Positions 8,345 through 19,100 of a stretch of 64,000 nt of DNA are shown here, piece by piece. The translations under genes were made by a program, and so were the position numbers. The notes under the pieces were generated by a model. The model saw nothing but the letters and a program-made list of their open reading frames with translations. It searched no databases and had not been told where the DNA came from. The stretch is taken from positions 2,292,198 through 2,356,197 of the forward strand of contig NZ_AP023355.1 of the NCBI RefSeq assembly GCF_016865425.1, written 5' to 3'. The stretch's first letter is position 1. Each line of letters starts with the position of its first letter. Source of the DNA: Actinocatenispora thailandica (lineage in GTDB: Bacteria; Actinomycetota; Actinomycetes; Mycobacteriales; Micromonosporaceae).

Positions 8345-9664
8345 TCAGCTGCCGCTGGTGGCCGGGATGCGCTGCGTCTGGTCGTCGCTGCCGGACTTGC
8401 CGCCGGACTTGCCGGACGACTTCTCCGAACTCGCTTCGGACTTGCTGTCGACGCTCTCCGCCGCCGCGGCCGCCGCGGCGGCCGGCGCGCCGCCGAAGTT
8501 GGCCAGCCCGCCCAGCATCTCGCGCAGCTGACCGAGCTGCGCGGTGATCTGGTCGCGCTGCCGGGTCAGGTCCTCCACCTCGCGGCGGGCCGCGGTGGTG
8601 GTGATGTCGGCCTCCGACCGGGCCTCCGAGGTGACCCGGGTGGCCTCCGCCTGCGCCTCCGAGAGCGTCTTGTCGGCCAGCGCCTTGGCCTTGTCGACCG
8701 TCTCGTTGGCGGTACGTTCCGACTCCTGCCGGCGGGTCTCGGCGCGGTGCTCGATCTCCTTGGCCCGGTCCTCGGCCGCCTTCGCCCGCTGCTCGGCCTC
8801 GCTGACGAGCTTCTGGGTCTGGGCGACCGCGGCGGTGTGCCGCTCGGACTCCTCGCGTTCGGACTTCTCCCGGCGCTCGGCCAGCTCCAGTGCCAGCGCC
8901 TGGAGTTCCTTGTCGCGCTTGTCCTTGGCCTCGGCGAGCAGCTTCGCCGCCTCGGCCCGGCGCTCCTCGGCCTCCCGCATCGCCTTGGCCCGCAGCTGGG
9001 TGATCTCGCGCTCGGCGGTCGCCCGCATGGTGGAGACCTCGCGCTCGGCGGTCGCCTTGGTCTCGGCGATCTCGTGCGCGGTGGCGGTGCGCTGCTGCTT
9101 GGTCTCCCGTTCGGCGTCGGCCCGCAGGTTGTCCGACTCGCGGCGGGCCTGCACCCGGGTCTCGGACGCCTCCCGCTCGGCGGCGGTCTTGGTCGCGGTG
9201 GCCTCTCGCTCCGCGCCGGACTTGACCGCCGCCGACTCGGCCCGCGCCTTGTCGGTGATCTCGCGCGCCTCCAGCCGGGCCGCGGACAGGATGCCCTCGG
9301 CCTCCCGCTTGGCCTCGGCGCGATGCTCGTTGGCCTGCTCCTCGGCGAGTCGCAGGATGTGCTCGACCTTGGTACCGAGTCCGGACAGCGTGGGGCGGCT
9401 GTTCTCCTCCAGCTGCTTGGACTGGTCGCCGAGCTTCTGCTCCAGCGCGGCGGTGCGCTGCTCGGCCTGACGCAGCCGGCGCTGCGCGTCGTTCATCCGC
9501 TGCTCGGCCTCGCCGCGGTTGCCCTCGGACTGGGCGAGCGCCGCGTTGAGGCGTTGCACGAAGTCGTCGACCTGGGCGCGGTCGTAGCCGCGCAGCACGA
9601 CGGTGAAGTCGGGCTGGCTGTTGGCTTGCTCGAAGAAGTTCAGGGAGGGCTGCTGCTGGGCCAT
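8345..9664 (-). CDS. DivIVA-domain coiled-coil protein (paralogue 2)
   Basis: A 439-residue coiled-coil protein. The DivIVA-like motif FTVVLRGYDRAQVDDFV sits at about residues 20-36, almost identical to that of the neighbouring gene. A long charged coiled coil rich in Ala, Glu and Arg (about 60-400) is followed by an Ala-rich patch and a Ser/Lys/Gly tail. It is a likely cytoskeletal or polarity scaffold that could co-assemble with its paralogue (inference). The ATG at 9664 has GAGGAT ten bases upstream; a longer in-frame start at 9868 adds unrelated residues. A strong terminator follows the gene. Confidence 0.88.
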   Translation of the reverse strand: MAQQQPSLNFFEQANSQPDFTVVLRGYDRAQVDDFVQRLNAALAQSEGNRGEAEQRMNDAQRRLRQAEQRTAALEQKLGDQSKQLEENSRPTLSGLGTKVEHILRLAEEQANEHRAEAKREAEGILSAARLEAREITDKARAESAAVKSGAEREATATKTAAEREASETRVQARRESDNLRADAERETKQQRTATAHEIAETKATAEREVSTMRATAEREITQLRAKAMREAEERRAEAAKLLAEAKDKRDKELQALALELAERREKSEREESERHTAAVAQTQKLVSEAEQRAKAAEDRAKEIEHRAETRRQESERTANETVDKAKALADKTLSEAQAEATRVTSEARSEADITTTAARREVEDLTRQRDQITAQLGQLREMLGGLANFGGAPAAAAAAAAESVDSKSEASSEKSSGKSGGKSGSDDQTQRIPATSGS

Positions 9665-10210
9665 GGACACATCCTCGCAGACCCCCGGGCTGCCGAGGGA
9701 GGCCGCAGGTCCCGGTCCGTACGGGGGGAGAACGGCGACCACCGACGTTTCGGGGGATGTCATTTGTCGGTTTGCCGATGGTTGGTGGGGTTTTCCGGGG
9801 CCCGATGGTACTAGCCCTGGCTGTGCCGTGCCGATGGAGAAATGCCGGACTCCACTCCGGTGCCGCACGTCCGACCGGTGGGTGCCGGAACGGTACTGCT
9901 GTCCGGCGCTCGACCTGGTGGGTCGGCAGGACCATGCGGAGCGGCGGCGTCACCGGCGGTACGGTTCGTCGCGTCAGCCGACATAGTCCCCAACGTGTGG
10001 ACGGGTGTCCTGGATCGGATCAGTGACCTTGGCCACCTGCATCCGTGTGCGCCACTTTAGGCCTGTGCTTCGGATTGCTCCACCCGTGCGGGCGGCGGTT
10101 CGTGCCACACCGCGGCGGGCACGGCGCAGCGTTCGGTCCGACACTGACAACGACCGGAAGCGCCAAAGGGGACGGCCTGACCGGTACCGGAACGCTCACC
10201 GCAGGCCGAG
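9665..10210. other. Intergenic region without a recognisable gene
   Basis: About 546 bp between two minus-strand genes. It should hold the promoter of the DivIVA-type gene starting at 9664. I see an imperfect GC-rich inverted repeat at 10084-10124, which could terminate the epimerase transcript. No reading frame here has family-like sequence or a convincing ribosome site. Confidence 0.5.
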
Positions 10211-10726
10211 TCACGGTGCGTGATCGCCGGCCGGCTCGACCAGCTCGACCAGTACGCCGCCCGCGTCCGCCGGGTGGACGAAGTTGATCCGCGAGCCCGC
10301 GGTGCCCGGACGGGGCTCGTCGTAGAGCAGCCGCAGCCCGCGTTCGCGCAGCGTGTCGGCGGCGCGGGCGACGTCGCGGACGGTGTACGCGAGTTGCTGG
10401 ACGCCGGGCCCCCGGCGGTCCAGGAACCGGGCGATCGAGGAGTCCGGCGACGCCGGCGCGAGCAGTTGCAGTTGGGCGCCGGCGCGGTCGTCGCCCACCC
10501 GCAGCATCGCCTCCCGTACCCCCTGGTCGGCGTTGGTCTCGGTGTGCACGCAGGTCATCCCGAACGTCTCGGTGTAGAAGGCGACCGCCGCGTCCAGGTC
10601 GGGCACCGCGATCCCGACATGGTCGACGCGCAGCACGCCGAGCCCGTCGTTCGCGCCGGGCGTACCGGTGGTGAGATGGTCGTCGACGGGGCGGGCGGTA
10701 CGGCCGGACTCGTGTTCGGTGGGCAT
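10211..10726 (-). CDS. mce: Methylmalonyl-CoA epimerase
   Basis: A 171-residue VOC/glyoxalase-fold protein that interconverts (2S)- and (2R)-methylmalonyl-CoA in propionate and branched-chain degradation. Conserved features are [11 protein letters not shown] (metal ligand His36), [14 protein letters not shown] and the C-terminal Glu in VLVELVE. Where the Propionibacterium enzyme has a His pair before the third metal-binding strand, this one has [11 protein letters not shown], which I believe is common in actinobacterial members. About 30 N-terminal residues precede the fold. It is divergent from the thiolase gene, and a MeaB-type GTPase follows the thiolase. Confidence 0.88.
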   Translation of the reverse strand: MPTEHESGRTARPVDDHLTTGTPGANDGLGVLRVDHVGIAVPDLDAAVAFYTETFGMTCVHTETNADQGVREAMLRVGDDRAGAQLQLLAPASPDSSIARFLDRRGPGVQQLAYTVRDVARAADTLRERGLRLLYDEPRPGTAGSRINFVHPADAGGVLVELVEPAGDHAP

Positions 10727-10735
10727 GTCGGTAGT

Positions 10736-10762
10736 CTGGCTGGTGAACGGTCGTTAAGCCAG
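10736..10762. promoter_or_regulatory. Possible operator between mce and the thiolase gene
   Basis: In the 105-bp divergent region there is an interrupted palindrome TGAACG-GT-CGTTAA (10744-10757, one mismatch between arms), nested inside CTGGCT/AGCCAG arms (10736-10741 and 10757-10762). The AACG..CGTT core is the kind of site bound by TetR-type regulators of acyl-CoA genes. The regulator is not identified in the window. Confidence 0.35.
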
Positions 10763-10831
10763 CGGTACGGCCGGGCCGGCGCCCGCCGACCGCCCGCGGC
10801 ACCGCGGTGTGAGACGTGGAGGGACATCACC

Positions 10832-12016
10832 ATGACAAGCGTGCTCGTGCACGGCGCCCGTACCCCGATGGGCCGGCTGCTCGGCGGCCTGGCGAGCTTC
10901 CCGGCGAGCGCGCTGGGCGGCGTCGCCATCTCGGCCGCGCTGCGGCGCGCCGGCATCACGCCGGAGCAGGTGGAGTACGTGGTGATGGGGCAGGTGCTGC
11001 AGGCCGGCGCCGGGCAGCTGCCCGCCCGGCAGGCCGCGGTCGCCGCCGGCATCCCGATGACCACCCCCGCGGTGACGGTCAACAAGGTCTGCCTGTCCGG
11101 GCTGAACGCGATCGCGCACGCCGACCAGCTGATCCGGGCCGGCGAGTTCGACATCGTGGTGGCCGGCGGCATGGAGTCGATGACCAACGCCCCGCACCTG
11201 CTGACCGGCCAGCGCACCGGCTACAAGTACGGCGACGTGACGCTGCGCGACCACATGGCCTACGACGGGCTCACCGACGCGTACGACCAGGTCGCCATGG
11301 GTGAGTCGACCGACCGGTACAACGCCCGGCTGGGCATCGGCCGGGCCGAGCAGGACGCGTTCGCCGCCCGCAGCCACCAGCTCGCCGCCGCCGCGGTCAA
11401 GAACGGCGTGTTCGCCGAGGAGATCACCCCGGTGTCGGTGCCGCAGCGCAAGGGCGAGCCGATCGAGTTCGCCGCCGACGAGGGCATCCGGCCGGACACC
11501 ACGGTCGAGACGCTCGGCAGGCTGCGACCCGCGTTCCTGCCGGACGGCACGATCACCGCCGGTACCGCCTCGCAGATCTCCGACGGGGCCTGCGCGGTCG
11601 TGGTGATGAGCAAGGAGAAGGCGCAACAGCTGGGGCTCACCTGGCTGGCCGAGATCGGGCCGTACGGCACCGTCGCCGGACCGGACAACTCGCTCCAGTC
11701 GCAACCGGCGAACGCGATCCAGCGGGCCCTGGGCCGGGCCGGCAAGAACGTCGGCGACCTGGACCTGGTCGAGATCAACGAGGCGTTCGCGGCGGTCGCG
11801 GTGCAGTCGAGCAAGGAACTCGGGGTCGACGCCGACAAGGTCAACGTCAACGGCGGCGCCATCGCGCTCGGCCACCCGATCGGCATGTCCGGCGCCCGGC
11901 TGGCGCTCACCCTGGCGCTGGAGCTGCGCCGCCGCGGCGGCGGGCTGGGTGCCGCCGCGCTCTGCGGCGGCGGCGGCCAGGGCGACGCGCTGCTGCTGTC
12001 GGTACCGGGGGAGTGA
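10832..12016 (+). CDS. Acetyl-CoA C-acetyltransferase (thiolase)
   Basis: A 394-residue thiolase II-type enzyme condensing two acetyl-CoA or cleaving acetoacetyl-CoA. The nucleophile is Cys87 in [11 protein letters not shown]. The second active-site elements are [16 protein letters not shown] (His) and the C-terminal [12 protein letters not shown] (Cys acid/base). The NEAFA motif is present. The ATG at 10832 is preceded by GGAGGG. The gene abuts the MeaB-like gene with a 3-bp gap, so the two form an operon. Direction in the cell (synthesis or degradation) cannot be read from sequence. Confidence 0.93.
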   Translation: MTSVLVHGARTPMGRLLGGLASFPASALGGVAISAALRRAGITPEQVEYVVMGQVLQAGAGQLPARQAAVAAGIPMTTPAVTVNKVCLSGLNAIAHADQLIRAGEFDIVVAGGMESMTNAPHLLTGQRTGYKYGDVTLRDHMAYDGLTDAYDQVAMGESTDRYNARLGIGRAEQDAFAARSHQLAAAAVKNGVFAEEITPVSVPQRKGEPIEFAADEGIRPDTTVETLGRLRPAFLPDGTITAGTASQISDGACAVVVMSKEKAQQLGLTWLAEIGPYGTVAGPDNSLQSQPANAIQRALGRAGKNVGDLDLVEINEAFAAVAVQSSKELGVDADKVNVNGGAIALGHPIGMSGARLALTLALELRRRGGGLGAAALCGGGGQGDALLLSVPGE

Positions 12017-12019
12017 CCG

Positions 12020-12997
12020 GTGCCTGACCGGTCGGTCGCGCCCCGGGCGACGGTGGCGCAACTGGTCGAGGCGGCGCGCGCCGGCCGGCCGCGCGCGGTC
12101 GCCCGACTGATCAGCCTGGTCGAGGACGGCGCGCCGGAACTGCGGGAGGTCGCCGCGGCGCTGGCCCCGCACACCGGCGGCGCCCGGGTCGTCGGCCTGA
12201 CCGGCGCGCCCGGCGTCGGCAAGTCGACCACGACCTCGGCACTGGTCGGTGCGTTGCGCGCGCGCGGCGAGCGGGTCGGTGTGCTCGCGGTCGACCCGTC
12301 CTCGCCGTTCACCGGCGGCGCGATCCTCGGCGACCGGGTACGGATGCAGGAACACGCGCTCGACGACGGGGTCTTCATCCGCTCCATGTCCTCCCGCGGC
12401 GCCCTCGGCGGCCTGGCCGCCGCCACCCCGCAGGCGGTCCGGATCCTGGACGCCGCCGGGTGCGACACGGTGCTGGTGGAGACGGTCGGGGTCGGCCAGG
12501 CGGAGGTCGCGATCGCGAGCCTGGCCGACACCACCGTGGTGCTGACCGCGCCGGGCATGGGCGACGCGATCCAGGCGGTCAAGGCCGGTGTGCTGGAGAT
12601 CGCGGACGTGTTCGTGGTCAACAAGGCCGACCGGGACGGTGCCGACGCCGCCGCCCGGGACCTGCGGGGGATGCTGGCGCTGGCCCGGCGCGAGCCGTAC
12701 GAGTGGCGCCCGCCGGTGCTGCGCTGCGTCGCGGCCACCGGCGAGGGGCTGGACGAGCTGGTCGAGTCGCTGGACAAACACCGGGCGCACCTCGCCGAGC
12801 ACGGCGAGCTGGCCCGGCGCCGGGCGGCCCGGGCCGCCGCGGAGGTACGCGCGATCGCGATGGCGCAGCTGAGCCGGCGGCTGGACGAGCTGGCGCCCGA
12901 CTCCTCGACGAGCGCGCTGGCCGACCGGGTCGTCGCCGGCGAACTCGACCCGTACGCCGCTGCGGACACCTTGGTGAACACCCTCACCGACCGCTGA
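12020..12997 (+). CDS. meaB: MeaB/ArgK-family G-protein chaperone of a B12-dependent mutase
   Basis: A 325-residue GTPase of the MeaB family that loads and protects adenosylcobalamin-dependent acyl-CoA mutases. The P-loop is GAPGVGKST (residues 62-70), with VDPSSPFTGGAILGDR (switch region), ETVGVGQ (G3) and NKAD (G4). It starts with GTG three bases after the thiolase stop. The likely client is the mutase large subunit at 26627, which is not adjacent, or a mutase elsewhere in the genome. This separation from a complete mutase operon is worth noting. Confidence 0.92.
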   Translation: MPDRSVAPRATVAQLVEAARAGRPRAVARLISLVEDGAPELREVAAALAPHTGGARVVGLTGAPGVGKSTTTSALVGALRARGERVGVLAVDPSSPFTGGAILGDRVRMQEHALDDGVFIRSMSSRGALGGLAAATPQAVRILDAAGCDTVLVETVGVGQAEVAIASLADTTVVLTAPGMGDAIQAVKAGVLEIADVFVVNKADRDGADAAARDLRGMLALARREPYEWRPPVLRCVAATGEGLDELVESLDKHRAHLAEHGELARRRAARAAAEVRAIAMAQLSRRLDELAPDSSTSALADRVVAGELDPYAAADTLVNTLTDR

Positions 12998-13003
12998 GCC
13001 GGG

Positions 13004-13023
13004 CCGCCCGCATTGCGGGGCGG
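13004..13023 (+). terminator. Short GC hairpin after meaB
   Basis: CCGCCC/GGGCGG arms around a small loop with one bulge, 7 nt after the meaB stop and without a T-run. A weak terminator candidate. Confidence 0.3.
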
Positions 13024-13163
13024 ACACGGGGACGTCACGGATCCGCCCGCCGGCAACGATCGGGTCACGGAGCCGGCGCCGGGCTGAACCGGCCGGGCCG
13101 CTCGCGGGTCGAGCAGTCAGGGCATGGCCGCGACCGGCGGCCGTGCGGTGCCGGGGAGGTGCG

Positions 13164-16100
13164 GTGGCTGCCGTCGGGGTGACTGTGCGCGGGATCCGAT
13201 ATCGCGCCGGCCGGTCGCTGGTGGTGTTCGTGCTGTCGGTGGTGGCTACCACCGCGGTGGTACTGGTCCCCGGCTACACCCTCGCCGCCGAGCGGTCCGC
13301 GCTGGCCGACCAGCTGCGGTCGCGCCCGGCGGAGTCGATCGGGCTGACGGTCACCGGTGACGGTCTGGACACGCTGGACGACGCCGCGAAGACCATGCTG
13401 CGAGACACCCCGAGGCTCGCGGCGGTCACCGGCCGCCGGTGGGCCGGCGCCTCCGGGACGGTGGGCCTGGCCTCGCAGCCCGACCTGCCGGACGCCATGG
13501 TGGCGTACCGCTCGGGGCTCTGCGCCCAGCTGCGGCTCGCGGCCGGCCACTGCCCGTCGGCCGGTGGCACCGGCCTGCTCGCCGAGGTCGGCACGGCCCG
13601 GCGGTACGGGCTGTCGGTCGGTGACACCGTCCGGTTCCACCGCGGTGACGGCGACGCGCAGGGCACCCCGGCCAGCCGGTACGTGCACCGCATCGTCGGC
13701 CTGTACCGGATGCCGGACGCGGGCGCGACCTACTGGTGGGGCGGCGGCTCGTTCGGCACCCTGGACACCGAACCGCTGCTGTCCAGCAACCCGCGCTCGG
13801 TCGCGTTCCCCGGCGTGCGCGACGCGTCCGCCGAGGTGGACATCGAGGTGCTGCCGGACGCGGTCTCGCTGACCGGCGCGAGGGCGCTGCGCACCGCGAC
13901 CGTCGACGCCGGCGTCACGCTGGAGCAGGCCGGCTGCCACCTGAGTACCGGCCTGCCGGCGGCGATCGACGCGGCGGGCCGGGACCGTTCCGCGATCCTG
14001 TCCTCGGTACCGGTGGTGGTGGTCCCGCTGGTGCTGCTGTGCCTGTTCGTGCTCTACCTGGCGGTCGCCGCGGTGACCGAGGAACGCGGGCCCGAGGTCG
14101 CGCTGGCGAAGCTGCGGGGTTTCGGTGGGGTGGGTGCCGCGCGGTTCGGGCTGGCCGAGACGCTGCTGGTGATCGTGCTGGCGGCGCCGGTGGGGCTGCT
14201 GGCCGGGCTCGGCGGCACCGAGCTGCTCGCCGCCTTGGTACTCGCGCCCGGTACGCACGTGGCGCTGTCCTGGCCGGTGCTGGCCGCCGCCGGGTTGGCG
14301 CTGCTGGGCGCCGCGGCGGCGGCCGCGGTGGCGGCCCGGCACACGGTACGGGCGACGCCGCTGGCGCTGCTGCGCCGGGTGCCGGCGCGGGGCCGGTGGC
14401 GGGCGAACGTGCTGGAGGGCGCGATCGCGGCGCTGGCCGCCGCGGCGCTGTACCAGGTGCTGTCGGATCCCGGTTCGACGCTGGGCCTGCTCGCGCCGCC
14501 GCTGATCGCGCTGGTGGTCGGGCTCGCCGCGGCCCGCGCGACGGCGTTGCTGGCCGGCCGCCGCCGGATCACCGGGTCCGGGCGGGTCCGCCCGTACCGG
14601 CTGCTGGCGCGGGCGCAGCTGGCCCGCCGGCCGATCGCGCAGCGGCTGGTGCTGACGGTCACGGTCGCCGTGGCGCTGCTCGGGTTCGCCGTGGTCGCCA
14701 CGGACGTCGCCGCGCACAACCGGTCGGTGGTGGCCGCGGACCGGGTCGGGGCGAACGCGGTGTACACGGTGCGCGCCGGCACCCCGCAGCAGCTGGTGAC
14801 CGCGGTGCGGCAGGTCGATCCCGCCGGCCACAGCCTGATGGCGGCGATGCGGACCAGCGTGCACTACGGCGACGGCACCATGTCGGTACTCGCGGTCGAC
14901 TCGGGCCGGTTGCCGGTGGCGGCCACCTGGCCCGGCCGCGACGCCGGGTCGCTGCGGGCACTCGTCGCCGCGCTGCCCAGCCGGACCGCAGCGCCGCTGG
15001 CGGTGCGCGGCCCGCTCGCGGCGACCGTGCGGGCCGGCGACGCGCCCACCGGAGCGCACGCGCTGACGCTGACCGCGCAGGTGACCGACGCGGTCGGCGC
15101 GGCCCGGACGATCGAACTCGGCACCCTGCGCGCCGGTACCCACTCCTACTCCGCGGCGCTGCCGGGCTGCGCGCGCGGCTGCCGGCTGGTGGGCCTGGGC
15201 ATCTCCCGCTACCCGGGCGACTCCAGCCAGCTGCGGGCGCGGCTGGCGATCACCGCGCTCACCGATCACGGCACGGCGCTCGATGCCGGGCTGCGCACCG
15301 CCGGCCGGTGGCGGGCGATGGGTGCCGGCAGCCCACTCACCCCGGCACCGTCCACATCGGATGGACTGGTACTCGGGTACGACGGCAGCCAGGACGTCGA
15401 CGCGTTGCTCGGCTACGCGAGCGTGCCGCGCCGGCTGCCGGCGGTACTGGCCGGCCCGGCGCCGGCGGACGACCCGCACGCGACCCGGTTCGAGTTCCCG
15501 GCGCTGGGCGGTACCCCGCTCCCGTTCACCGTCGTCGGGCACGACCGGGAGATCCCCCGTGCCGGGCGGCGCGCGCTGCTGACCGACCTGGGCGGGTTGC
15601 AGCGGCTGACCGCGGTGACCCCGGACGCGAGCGCCGACACCGTCCCGACGTACGAGGTGTGGGCGGGGCCGGGCGCGCCGACCGACCTGGCGGCCCGGCT
15701 CGCCGCCGCCGGCGTGCCGGTGACCGGCACCGCCACCCTCGCCCAGGCGCGGCACCGGCTGGCCCGGCAGGCGCCCGGCCTCGCGCTGCACCTGTACCTG
15801 GTGGCCGGTGTCGCCGCCGTCCTGCTCGCGCTCGGTGCGGTGCTGCTCAGCTGCTACACCGGCGCCGGCACCCGGCGGTACGAGGCCGCCGCGCTCGCCG
15901 TCGCCGGGGTGCCGGCGAGCGAGCTGCGCCGCGCCGTGCGGGCCGAGTTCCGTGCCGTGCTGGGCATCCCGCTGCTCGCCGGGCTGATGGCCGGGGCGGT
16001 GGGTGCGGTCCTGCTGCTGCCGGCGATCAAGCTGGTGACGGCGACCGACGCCGGGGTGCACCGCAGCTACGCACTCGGCCCGTACTGGTTGCCGGGCGCG

Positions 16101-16199
16101 ATGTTCGCCGCGGTGGCGGCGATGCTGGCGGTGACCGTACTGGCCACCAGAATGCTGGAGCGCGTCGAGCCGGCGCTGCTCCGGGGAGGGGCACGCTAG
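13164..16199 (+). CDS. Giant FtsX-like ABC transporter permease (paralogue A)
   Basis: An integral membrane permease of about 1011 residues with two FtsX-like halves. Helices lie near the N-terminus (SLVVFVLSVVATTAVVLV), at about 275-300, 330-400 and 425-475, at about 495-520 (second half) and in the last 150 residues. Large extracytoplasmic domains separate the clusters and hold conserved Cys pairs (GLCAQ...GHCP near 120-135 and GCARGC near 672). The GTG at 13164 follows GGGGAGG; GTG 13143 is the longer option. It is followed with no gap by paralogue B and then two ATPases, so these are subunits of one transporter. The substrate is unknown; MacB/Lol-type mechanotransmission or lipid/antibiotic export are possibilities only. 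Confidence 0.85.
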   Translation: MAAVGVTVRGIRYRAGRSLVVFVLSVVATTAVVLVPGYTLAAERSALADQLRSRPAESIGLTVTGDGLDTLDDAAKTMLRDTPRLAAVTGRRWAGASGTVGLASQPDLPDAMVAYRSGLCAQLRLAAGHCPSAGGTGLLAEVGTARRYGLSVGDTVRFHRGDGDAQGTPASRYVHRIVGLYRMPDAGATYWWGGGSFGTLDTEPLLSSNPRSVAFPGVRDASAEVDIEVLPDAVSLTGARALRTATVDAGVTLEQAGCHLSTGLPAAIDAAGRDRSAILSSVPVVVVPLVLLCLFVLYLAVAAVTEERGPEVALAKLRGFGGVGAARFGLAETLLVIVLAAPVGLLAGLGGTELLAALVLAPGTHVALSWPVLAAAGLALLGAAAAAAVAARHTVRATPLALLRRVPARGRWRANVLEGAIAALAAAALYQVLSDPGSTLGLLAPPLIALVVGLAAARATALLAGRRRITGSGRVRPYRLLARAQLARRPIAQRLVLTVTVAVALLGFAVVATDVAAHNRSVVAADRVGANAVYTVRAGTPQQLVTAVRQVDPAGHSLMAAMRTSVHYGDGTMSVLAVDSGRLPVAATWPGRDAGSLRALVAALPSRTAAPLAVRGPLAATVRAGDAPTGAHALTLTAQVTDAVGAARTIELGTLRAGTHSYSAALPGCARGCRLVGLGISRYPGDSSQLRARLAITALTDHGTALDAGLRTAGRWRAMGAGSPLTPAPSTSDGLVLGYDGSQDVDALLGYASVPRRLPAVLAGPAPADDPHATRFEFPALGGTPLPFTVVGHDREIPRAGRRALLTDLGGLQRLTAVTPDASADTVPTYEVWAGPGAPTDLAARLAAAGVPVTGTATLAQARHRLARQAPGLALHLYLVAGVAAVLLALGAVLLSCYTGAGTRRYEAAALAVAGVPASELRRAVRAEFRAVLGIPLLAGLMAGAVGAVLLLPAIKLVTATDAGVHRSYALGPYWLPGAMFAAVAAMLAVTVLATRMLERVEPALLRGGAR

Positions 16200-19100
16200 A
16201 TGCACACGTTCCGGCTGGCACTCGCCGGGCTGCGGTACCGCGGCGCCCGGTCGGTGGTGGTGGGTCTGATCGCGGCGGTCGCGGTGGCCGCCGCGGTGAT
16301 CGGGCCGGCCTGCGCCCGCGCGGCCGAGCAGTCGATCCTGCTCGACCAGCTGCGGGCCGCGCCGAGTTGGCTGACCGGTTTCAGCGTCGAGTCCATCGGT
16401 ACCGCCGGCGACCAGTCACCGGCGGTGGTGGCCGGTGGCAGCGGCAACTCGCCGTCGTCGGACGCGCTGGCCCGGATCCCGGTCGGTTACCTGACCCGGC
16501 ACGCGGCACGGACCATGCAGTCGCAGCACTTCTACGCGGCGCCGATCGGCGGGGTGACCACGTCCGTGGCCCTGCCGGCGGTCTCCGGCGACCGCACCAC
16601 CGGCCGGCTGGTGTACCGGCAGGGCTACTGCCGGCACCTGACGCTGGCGTCCGGGCACTGCCCGACCGCGGCCGGCGAGGTGTTGGCGAGCAGCCGCTCG
16701 CCGTACCGGCTGGGGCAGCGGATCCCGGTCACCGCGAGCGGCGTGTCCAGCGCCGACGCCGGAACGCCGGGCAAGACCACGGTGCGGGTGGTCGGCCGGT
16801 ACCGGGTACCGGGTGGGTCGGCGGACTACTGGTTCGACCACGGCTACTTCGACGCCGCGGTCTACCTGGACCAGCAGGAGGAGGTCCGGCGGGTCGACGC
16901 GTTCTTCGGTGCCGAGGCGACGGTGCGCTCGATCGGCGTCGGCCAGTTCCAGAACGTCGCCGACTTCCGGCTGCTGGTCGAACGGGTCCGGCTGGACGAC
17001 GTGCCGACGCTGAAGGCCCGGCTGGCCGCCGGCAGCAGCCGGATCGAGGCGGCCGGGTTGCGCACCAGCACGCCGCTGACCGGGGTGCTGTCCGATGTGG
17101 AGCACGAGCGCGGCCAGGTCGTGACCGCCGCCCTGCTGGTCGCCGTGCAGCTGGTACTGCTGTGCTGGTTCGTGCTGTTCGGCGTGGTGCGGGCGGCGAT
17201 CGACGAGCGGGTACCGGAGCTGGCGCTGGCCAAGCTGCGCGGCCTGCCGAGCCGCGGCGTGACCGGGTTCGGGCTGGCCGAGATCGGGATGCTGGTGCTC
17301 GCCGCGACACCGGTCGGCGTGGCGGTCGGCCTGGCCGGCACCGAGCTGTACTCGCGGGTCGGTCTCGCGGCCGGTGCGCACGCCGAGCTGCGCTGGCCGG
17401 TGCTCGTCGCGGCGGCGGGAGCGTTCGCCGGTGCGTTCGCGGCCGCCGCGCTGGCCGCCCGGCGTACCGTCGCGACTCCGGTGATCGAGCTGCTGCGCCG
17501 GGTGCCGCCGCGCTCCGGCCGGCTGCGCGCCGGCATCGCCGAGGGCGCGCTGGTGGCGTTCGCGGTGGCCGCCTGCTACGAGCTGCTGACCGGCGCCGGG
17601 GGCGGCTCGGGCTGCTCGCCGGCGGGCTGGTCGCGATGGTGGCGGGGATCCTCGCCGGCCGGCTGGTACCGGTCGCGATGCGGCGCGGGGTGACCCGGGC
17701 CCGGCGGCGCGGCCGGATCGCCGCGATGCTCGCCGCGGCCCGGGTGGGCCGGCGCGGGCAGGTGCCCCGTACCGTCGCCCTGACCACGGTGGCCGTCGCC
17801 CTGCTCTGCTACGGCGCGGTGGTGTGGGATGTCGCCGGGCGCAACCAGGTCCAGCGGGCCGGTGCCGACCTGGGGGCCCCGACGGTCTACTCGGTGCAGG
17901 TCGCCTCGGCGCAGCAGTTGCGGGACGCGGTCCGCCGGGCCGACCCGTCCGGAAAGCAGGCGATGGCGGTGGCCCGCGGGCTGTACGGCAACGGCGCGAA
18001 GACCACCGAGGTCCTCGCGGTGGACTCGGGCCGGTTCGCCGACGTCGCGTACTGGCAGCCGTCGTTCGCCGACCGGTCGCCGGCGCAGCTGGCCCGGCTG
18101 CTGCGGCCGGCCGCCCCGCCGCTGCTGACCGTGCGGGACGGCACCCTCGGCGTCGACCTGACGGCCCGCACCATCAGCCCGGACCTCACCCTGGTGGCGC
18201 TGCTGTCCGACGACCGGCGCGGTCAGCGGGTGGTTCGGCTCGGCGGGCTGGCCACCGGCCGGCACCGGCTCACCGGGCGGGTCAGCGGCTGCGGCAGCGG
18301 CTGCCGCGTGGTCGGCTTCGACCTGTACCGCGGGCCGGACGCGCCGGCCCGGATCCGGGGGGATCTCACCCTGACCGGGCTGACCGCCGGTGGCCGGACC
18401 GTCGCCCCGATGAACCGGTCCGGCCGGTGGCGCGGGGTCGAGCCGACGATGGACCAGCCGGTCAGTACCGTCTCGGCGGCCGCCGGTGGCACCACCGTAC
18501 GGTTCGACGCGCCCGGCGGTGAGGACCTGCGGGTGCTGCGGGTGGACGCGCCGTACCCGCTGCCGGCGGTGAGCACCGGGCGGATCGGCCGGCACCGGGG
18601 CCGCACCGCCGGCCCCGGGCTCTACGGCCTGGACCAGCCGTACCGGATCGTGGCGCGGGCCGAGACGGTACCGGCGATCCGCAACGGGCTGCTGGTCGAC
18701 CTGACCTACGCGGACCGGTCCGCTCCGGACGGGTCCGCGCTGGAGACGCCGATGCGCTACCAGGTATGGGCGGCACCGGGCGCACCGGCGGGCCTTCGGT
18801 CCCGGCTGAGCGCCGCCGGCCTGACCATCACCGGTACCGACACGCTCGCCGCGCACCGCGCCCGGCTGGCCCGCCAGGGGCCGGCACTCGCGTTGCGGCT
18901 GTACCTGGTCGCCGCGTTCGTGGCGCTGCTGCTCGCCGCGGCCGCGATCCTGGTCACCGCGCACCTGACCGCCCGGCCACTGCGGTACGAGCTCGCCGCG
19001 CTGCGGGTGGCCGGCCTGTCCCGGCGGCTGCTGCGCCGGGCCGGTTGGCGCGAGTACGCGCTGCTGCTGGGCACCGGGGTCCTGGTGGGCGCGTTCGCCG

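Noticed and set aside
10211-10726. Loss of a metal-binding His in the epimerase (QQLA instead of HH)
   Set aside because: Gln at this place appears, from memory, to be common among actinobacterial epimerases, so it is not evidence of inactivity.
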